Shown: piece after piece, positions 57,901 through 64,000 of the stretch
Layout: the number at the start of each line of letters is the position of its first letter
Numbering within the stretch: position 1 is the first letter of the stretch
Assembly: GCA_003339415.1 (NCBI GenBank)
Contig: PDHQ01000074.1
Location: 62,001-126,000, forward strand
DNA length: 64,000 nucleotides
DNA from: Ophiocordyceps camponoti-saundersi (nom. inval.)
Taxonomy: Eukaryota; Ascomycota; Sordariomycetes; Hypocreales; Ophiocordycipitaceae
Direction: 5' to 3'
The notes under the pieces: model-generated
Seen by the model: the letters and a program-made list of their open reading frames with translations, nothing else
The model's database searches: none
What the model was told of the DNA's origin: nothing
Program-made: the position numbers and the translations under genes

Positions 57901-59340
57901 GATAATTAAAAGCGGCTCTTCCTTCGTATTACCTTAATTCGGAATATATATAAGCTAGCTATTTTCGCTTATAGTAGCTAAAATAAGATTATTTAGATAT
58001 TCTAATAAGATTATTACTAGCTTAGAATAAAGTAAGATATCTGTTAATATATCCGTAATTACTATAAATATTAAAGGAATAAAACCCCGTAAAATAAGAC
58101 CCTAAGCTTACTATACCCTTTACTTATTCTAATTTCTATATAGGAGTATATAGCTTATAATAAGAAAGCTATATTAGAAGACCGCTTTAGGTATAACTAT
58201 ATCTAAACTTTTATTTATAAGCTAAGCTAAATTATCGCTATATTATTAAGTAAGAAGAATAATATAGTAAAGGTACTCGCCGAATACTATTTCTAATACC
58301 TCTATTATCTCTTTAATATATTAGATATATAAATTATAAATAACGCTAGCTTATTTATCTTAAGATTCCTCGGTAAAATTAATTAGTTAACTAATATTAA
58401 GTATTACTATAATAATACCTTATACTTATAAATATAAGGAAGCGTAAAAGTAACTAACTAATACTTAGATTAAAGGCTATAGTTTTATATAAATAAATAT
58501 TAAGATAATTAAAGTGCTTTCTTTCCCGCGCTAGACTTCGTATATAACTCCTCGTAGCACGCTTCGATCGGTATAGCACCGCTTATAGTCGCTTTTAGTA
58601 AGGATATACGGAACCCCCTCTTAGTAGCTAGTCCCCCGGATCCCTTAATTACCTTAGGCCCGATTATTATAGCCCGTAAACTCGTCGCCTACGCGTAGGA
58701 AATATAATAGTAAGCTTAAGCCGCTACTAAGAAAGCTCGCCGTAAGTAAGAAACGTAAGTAAATAGGAAGCGTCGCCTAGTAAACTTTACGGTTAGCGAT
58801 AAAGTATTCCTTAGCTATAAAGGCTTCTCTATAACCGCACTTACGATACGCCTTAATATATAATAATTAAGGCTTTTTACGATTATTAAGGAACGAGGCT
58901 ATAGCTATATCCTTAATTTACTAAATAGCTATTAGATAACGAACTTATTTTACGCCGACTATTTTTAGAAAGCTATTATAGATCCGCTACTTAGGTAAGA
59001 GGTATCTCCCGCTAAGCTAAAAAATATCGATAATATATTAAAATAAAAGGTTAAGCAGGTCCTCTAGTCGCGGGTTACCGGATAGCGTTATTAGCTAAAG
59101 TATTAAGTCTGCTAGCGTAGTTACGATTTAAATAAGATATAGTACCTTACTAGGAATTTCTATTATACGCTTATAGCTATTAAGGACTTCTATAACTATT
59201 TCCTAGATATCGCTAGTTTACCTATTAACCTCTAGCGCTAAGTTAAAGCCGCCGCTATAAATCGTAAATACTAAGATAACGACTAAGATAATATAGCTAT
59301 TTCTATAAGCACCTAGCTATATAGTCGCCGTTACTAATTT
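57901..59340 (+). pseudogene. Gypsy C integrase and C-terminal domain
   Basis: The zinc-finger region lies near 57950-58090. The DDE core follows, ending with ALDFVYNSS and HASIGIAPLIVAFSKDIRNP near 58520-58610, a well-known integrase block (consensus A.NS..HASTG.SPF). A Lys/Arg-rich C-terminal part (KKARRK, NRKRRLV) near 58720-58790 leads to FLSYKGFSITAL, resembling the GPF/Y module. Chromodomain not identified. Confidence 0.85.
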
Positions 59341-59374
59341 TAATAAGCATATTAAGACCTTTATTAGGGGGTAG

Positions 59375-59698
59375 TATTACGCGCTAGCACTTATAGGGAT
59401 TTCCCTTAGATATTTTATAGTAATTTCTAAGAATCTCTAGCTATAATTATATAACCTTAGAAACCTTATCGTGAAATCCCTAGGAAGACTTTAGTAGGAA
59501 ATTACCCGGAAATAAAGTTAACCTTTTACTAGGATTTCCCTATACCCTCTCCTATCTCTATTAGCACGTGCCTTTATATATTTTACTAGGATCTTACCTA
59601 CGAGAGTTTTTCCTCTTTTCTTCCTTTCTCCTTAGCTTAGAATCTTTATTTATAATACTAATACTATTATTTAGTTAACGCATTTCACGGCCGTAATA
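59375..59698 (+). repeat. Gypsy C 3' LTR
   Basis: 324 bp, direct repeat of 53760-54083, followed by GATAG at 59699-59703. Confidence 0.95.
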
Positions 59699-59703
59699 GA
59701 TAG

Positions 59704-60043
59704 TAGACTACGCCTCTTATAGTATAGCTCTCTATTCCGCTTCCTTTTCTATAAGAAAGGTATTAGCTTATTCCTTAAAGTATTATTTTACGTACTTTAA
59801 AATCTGCTAATAGCGTTCCTCCTTATTTTTTATTATATATTATATTACTTATATTTATTATTCTAACTACTAAACCCGTAGCTCTCGCTATAAGGGTTAT
59901 TAGTATCTGCTAAGGCTAGCTTAAGATTATTAGAGCCTTTCTATCTAGTCTTATAAGTTAGCTATTCCGATCTAATCTAATCTAATTAATCTATTAATAT
60001 TAAAAATAAGGGTAGAAATCTATAAGAAAAAGATACGTAATTC
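59704..60043 (-). pseudogene. Gypsy B 5' leader and gag start
   Basis: Last internal piece of gypsy B, next to its 5' LTR. No motif seen; a Gag N-terminus and leader are expected by position. Confidence 0.45.
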
Positions 60044-60343
60044 TATTATAAGACTAGTTAAAGGGATACTTATTTGCTAAGCTATATATAATAATAATTA
60101 CGTATAGCGAGCTTCTAAGGAAGCCGCACTCTAGCGTGCTAAATAGCTATATATACTGCTCTTTCCTTTAGAGCTTATTTGCCTCCCCGTTTAACTATCC
60201 TTTCCGTTCCGTTCCTTCTAATCTTTCCGCTATAAGCCTCTAAGCTAGATAGCGGCAGCCTTATCGTTTAATCGCGAGGCTAATCCGTAAGTCTAACGTT
60301 TAAGTTAATAACCCTAATATAATATAAAAGCTAAACCTTAATA
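60044..60343 (-). repeat. Gypsy B 5' LTR
   Basis: 300 bp, direct repeat of 42946-43245, followed by the target duplication ATATT at 60344-60348. Confidence 0.93.
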
Positions 60344-60348
60344 ATATT

Positions 60349-61140
60349 CTAAAATATATTATATAAAATATTTATTAATCGCTTTTATTCCTCCCTTACT
60401 ATCGCTATAAATAAAATAACTAGCTAATTTTTCACTAAATAACGCTACCTAAATTATAATAAGCGTTATATAACCTTAAGATAATCCTCCTTTCCCCCTC
60501 GCTAACGCCGGTTACTCCTTATATAACGCTTCTCCTTATAATAACGCCGGTTCTAACCTTATATAATACGGCGATATTTTATATATAAAAAAGAGGGCTA
60601 TTAGTTTATAAACTATAAGTCGGACGATATTTAACCCGTATATAAATAATACTTTACTAGCTATAAAGAAACTAACTAAGACCCCCTAATAGAAGAAGAG
60701 TTTAGCGTATTCCTCCTATTATACGAAGGTTCCGAAGATTAAGATTCCTAGTTTCTATAATTATATAACGAAGACTCTAATAATAAAGAAGAAATTACTC
60801 GCGGTAAGAACGCTATTTTATTCTTTACTATAGCAGCTTATATATACTATCTTACTAATAACGATATCTACTAGCTAAAGGCCCTAGCGGTCTCCGCGGA
60901 ATAATTCCTTCTTTCTAATATATATTATATAACGTATTAAGGCGAACTCTAAGATATAGGAGCTACGTAAATCTTAATTATAAGAAAACTATAAGCAGAG
61001 GCCTATATTTAGGAACACCCTTATATAACTATTAACTAGACCCCGATTAAAAATATAATCCGTTTTAGCTTATCTAAACTAACTAAGCTAATCGGAATAA
61101 TTATTATATAAAACCCCCTTAGCAAAGTCCTTTATTATAT
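60349..61140 (+). pseudogene. Copia H Gag end and protease region
   Basis: This is the continuation of 42361-42940 after gypsy B. A plus frame from about 60640 reads IEEEFSVFLLLYEGSED, AILFFTIAAYIYYLTNND and GELQDIGATQILIIRKL near 60945-60990, then AYIQEHPYITINQTPIKNI and FSLSKLTKLIGIIII. The last blocks match the protease region of copia G (GKDQVEA, INQTLSIVIIKF), so both belong to one copia lineage. The active site DTGA reads DIGA. Gypsy F cuts the frame at 61141. Confidence 0.65.
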
Positions 61141-61750
61141 TAATATACGCTTATATATATAATTTACTAATAGTTATATATACTAAGCTAGCTACTAGAA
61201 GTAATATACTAAGAAGGGAGATAGGCTAGCTACTAGTTATAAGATTATAAGTTAGCTACTATAAAAGGTATAAGTATAAGTAAGAGTTTTTAAGAATTAA
61301 AATTATAATTATAAAAGAATCTATCTTACTACTTAAGAGAGTATTAAGGTAATTATATAGCTAGGTACTTAAAGAAGATTTCCTAATATAATCCTAAAAG
61401 TATTTACTTAAGGGGATTTTACGGGGATTTCCGTAAGCGCTATCTATAATATAATATAGAGATTTCCTAGCGCTTAGTGATTTCCTAGTAAAATCCGGAG
61501 CTTTCTATTAGTATATTTTAATACTAAATCTTTTAGGAAATCCTAAGGAAATCTTAGGGAAATCCGAGAGGCAAATTTAGGGAAATCCTAGGAGGAAATC
61601 TAGGTAAAATCCTAAGAGTAAATATAATAAAGTTTCTAGGGGAAATCTAGGTAAAATCTTAAAGGGAAATCTAAGTAAAATATCGTAAGGAAATACAAGT
61701 AAAATATTATAAGGGCGATTTATATAAGTATAGTAGTATATCCTATATTA
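61141..61750 (-). repeat. Gypsy F 3' LTR
   Basis: About 610 bp, matching the reverse complement of the 594-bp gypsy A LTR. It contains many GGAAATC/GGATTTCC motifs. Confidence 0.88.
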
Positions 61751-62349
61751 ACTCTCTAAGTCGGAAAAGAATAGTAATAGCCTTATTAACTCGATATTTT
61801 ATATTAGAAACTTTTATTATACTCGAAAGCTTTTTTATATTAACTCTAATAACTATATTTAATTATAAATTAAGATATATTATCGGGAAACTATATATAG
61901 AGAACTAAATTAATCTAGGTAATATAGGAAATAAATAAAAGAATAAATAAGAATAAAGGAGAATTATAATATATATTAAATATATATAGAAAAATATATA
62001 TCACGGTTAATAATATTGTAATACTAATTAAGGAAAAATAGGAATAGGAAAGGAAAGAGACGCGTTGCGAAGGCGCGTTATATAAAATAAAATAAAGAAA
62101 ATAAGTCCTTAAGCTAGAGATTATACTTAATCCTTTTAGGTCTTATCTAGTTAAGAAAAGGTTATTAATATATTAGCGCGCGAAGGATAAGAACGTTAAG
62201 GGCTATTAAAGGATATAGAATATTAAGGATATTTACTTTTAGCTAAGTATTATATTATAGCTTAAGTTCGTAAAGTAACGGGACCTTATTATCTATTATA
62301 ATTACGATATAGCGATATTATATATAGTTACTATAATTACGGTATAGTA
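61751..62349 (-). other. Gypsy F 3' non-coding region
   Basis: Reverse counterpart of gypsy A 18381-19277. No gene seen. Confidence 0.5.
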
Positions 62350-63708
62350 ATATTAAGTTTATTTATAGCGTATAAGCTAAGGATAAATAGTATATAATAA
62401 GTACTAATAAAAATAATATTAAAAAAGATACTAAAAGTATATCGATTTATAAGGTTCTTACTTAAGCTTAGTAAATATAAATATTATTACGCGTTAATAG
62501 TTAAATAATTACTAGTCTATTACGTATTAATAGTTAAATAGATAAAACGCGTGCTTATTATAGTTCTTACTAATATAATATAAAGCGCGTTATTAATATA
62601 TTTCCGCTATAGTTCCTACTAAAGCTATACGGGAAGCTAAAAAGCTTAATCTATTATTATATTAACGAAGGGATCCGCGTTAATAAGTTTAATAGTTATA
62701 GTATATTTAGCACCGTTAGAAGGTTTAACTAAGGTGCCTATCTAGCTATATAGCTCTTTAGCGATATTATTAGAAGCTATCTTAACTAAATCTAAAACGT
62801 TAAAAACTAGAATATTATAAGGGTTTAATATTATCTTATTTTTAATTATATCGGCCTAGGCTAATAAAGTATATAGTTAACTATAACGGCGGGAAGCAGA
62901 GTTACGATTTTCTTACTAAGAAGATAGGTTTATTCTCTTATATAAATATACGAATCTTAGCGGTTTCTCTTATAAAATTCTAAAATCTTATTAAAGTTAT
63001 TAAGCGCTAATTTCTTATTTATAAAAGCGGCGACTTTATTAATATCGATCGATAGGTTTTTAAGAGCCGGTATATTAAGTAAGATAAGTATAAAGATAAG
63101 GAAGTTAATAACTTATTCGTTACTAATACTAAATATTTTTACTATATAGGAGAGGCTAAGGGAAGAGTTATATTTACTTAAGCACTTATTAAAATAGGTT
63201 AACTAAATTAAAGTAATTTCTATATCTTAGAATATTAAAGCTTATTTATTATAATATATAACGAAGAGATTAGGTAAGTATTTAACTACCTATATTAGGC
63301 TATTATAGCGAGTTACTAAGAACTTATCGTCGGCTTTTTTAACTTTCTTAGCTTTAAGAACTTCTTAGAATTAAATAGTAGTTTTAGAAATTATTACTAG
63401 AGTTTAAGGCTATTAAGAAGTAAAGCGAGTTTACTTATTAAGGGTTCCGAGGACGCTTTATTAGGTTAGAGGAGGAGGTATAATAGATTATCTTATAAGG
63501 GACCGCTTAAAGATAAGAGTAGCGCCTTTAACCTTAGTTTCTTTTTCTATAGCTACTAACGCTATTTTTTCTATCTTACTAAGGTAATCGATATAAGAGA
63601 TAATAGTAAGAATATATTTAATTTCCTCTAATATTTCCGAATCTTAATATACTTGCCCGCTAACTAAGCTTTTAATATAATCTTTAGTAACTTCTAGTAA
63701 AGCGTAAA
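62350..63708 (-). pseudogene. ORF3 of gypsy F
   Basis: The minus frame reads YALLEVTKDYIKSLVSGQ, then YLSKIEKIALVAIEKETKVK, SLSLSYIVKIFSIS and INKKLALNNFNKILEFYKRN. These correspond one-to-one with ORF3 of gypsy A (ALLEIIKDYIKSLVSGQ; LSLSYIAKIFGIS) and keep the frame for about 300 codons. A frame change near 62820 may be a later indel. The 5' part is removed by the LINE insertion. Function unknown. Confidence 0.65.
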
Positions 63709-64000
63709 TAACTTTACCTTAAAATAAAAGCGATATAGAACCGGGTAAAAAATACTTATACCTTCTAACCTTAGAGGTTTATAAACCGGAATTTTATATA
63801 TACCGCCCCTCCTCCCCTTTTAGCGCTAACTAAAGTCTAATAATAGCCGGGGCGGAAACGCTAAAGAGCAAATATAATAGCCCCGCCTTTAACCTCTTTT
63901 CTAAACTTATCTATAGCTTTATTATAATAATTAAGCCGCCCTTTAAAACTACCTATTATAAAATCTATTATAAGCTAATAAAACCTTTATATATTTCTTA
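63709..64000 (+). mobile_element. LINE-like element copy, 5' portion, runs off the window
   Basis: Matches 52880-53172, the C-terminal part of the LINE ORF, including the counterparts of KAETLKS and IIKPPFK. It begins near 63709, so this copy is 5'-truncated. It interrupts ORF3 of gypsy F and continues past base 64000. Confidence 0.75.

Larger units (their letters stand above)
53760..59698 (+). mobile_element. Ty3/gypsy LTR retrotransposon, gypsy C, 5.9 kb
   Basis: Two 324-bp LTRs begin TATTACG and end CGTAATA, with target duplication GATAR. The plus-strand gag-pol has the order Gag, protease, RT, RNase H, integrase. A polypurine stretch TTAGGGGG lies just before the 3' LTR. Its size is normal for fungal gypsy elements. 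It inserted into the gag part of gypsy B. Confidence 0.95.
42946..60343 (-). mobile_element. Ty3/gypsy LTR retrotransposon, gypsy B, with three nested elements
   Basis: Two 300-bp LTRs (42946-43245 and 60044-60343) start TATTATA and end TTAATA, with target duplication ATATT. The minus strand carries gag, RT, RNase H and integrase in gypsy order. Three later insertions inflate it: a gag-only LTR element (48730-50505), a LINE-like element (51671-53549) and gypsy C (53760-59698). Removing these leaves about 7.8 kb. The polypurine tract AAGGGAAGGGACC abuts the 3' LTR at 43246. It sits inside copia H. Confidence 0.92.
61141..63708 (-). mobile_element. Second gypsy A-family element (F), 3' part
   Basis: The reverse complement matches the 3' LTR, 3' region and ORF3 of gypsy A (about 17310-19871). 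The LTR (61141-61750) adjoins copia H. The match stops near 63708, where a LINE copy begins, so the rest lies beyond the insertion and outside the window. Divergence from gypsy A is greater than between the gypsy A LTRs, so it is a separate, older or more mutated copy. Confidence 0.88.

Noticed and set aside
1..64000. Bacterial or phage-type features (operons, ribosome binding sites, rho-independent terminators, riboswitches)
   Set aside because: Every recognisable protein belongs to fungal retrotransposons or a hAT element, and the mutation pattern is RIP. None of these bacterial features is expected or seen.

Overview
The window looks like a heterochromatic, AT-rich block from a filamentous ascomycete (Pezizomycotina). 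I see no host gene in its 64 kb. Almost everything is nested, decayed transposable element. CpA and TpG are strongly depleted and TpA is in excess, while CpG survives. Most Gln (CAA/CAG) and Trp codons in the element reading frames have become stops, and paired LTRs differ almost only by C/T and G/A. That is the signature of repeat-induced point mutation (RIP), so all coding features here are RIP-killed pseudogenes.

Layout. 1-355 is the 3' end of a LINE-like element. 1003-24576 is a hAT DNA transposon (transposase on the minus strand, 8-bp target duplication, CAGGG-type ends), about 6.8 kb net. It is split by a Ty1/copia element (copia A, 2557-9126, minus, itself hit by a 5'-truncated LINE at 8692-9054) and by a 10.17-kb Ty3/gypsy element (gypsy A, 9702-19871, plus). 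24585-33947 holds a decayed copia (G, minus, about 25.8-30.2 kb) and a decayed gypsy pol (E, minus, about 31.2-33.0 kb). 33953-40211 is copia B (minus), the best preserved and probably youngest large element. 40217-42945 plus 60349-61140 are two halves of another copia (H, plus). Copia H is split by gypsy B (42946-60343, minus), which itself carries a 1.78-kb gag-only LTR element (48730-50505), a 1.88-kb LINE-like element with only one ORF (51671-53549) and gypsy C (53760-59698, plus). 61141-63708 is the 3' part of a second gypsy A-family copy (F, minus), broken by another LINE copy that runs off the window.

Element limits rest on equal-length LTR pairs and matching target-site duplications read from the sequence: copia A 704/705 bp after removing the nested LINE, TTAGA; gypsy A 594/594, GTAAG; copia B 747/747, CTTTA; gypsy B 300/300, ATATT; gypsy C 324/324, GATAR; gag-only element 210/210, CCGCC. 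The elements do not work together as a pathway. The window is a record of successive insertions, each silenced by RIP. The observations most worth checking are an extra ORF downstream of pol in the gypsy A family that stays in frame in two copies, a second gene in the hAT element sharing its leader with the transposase, the ORF1-only LINE, the gag-only LTR element, and GGATTTCC-type repeats shared by two LTR families.
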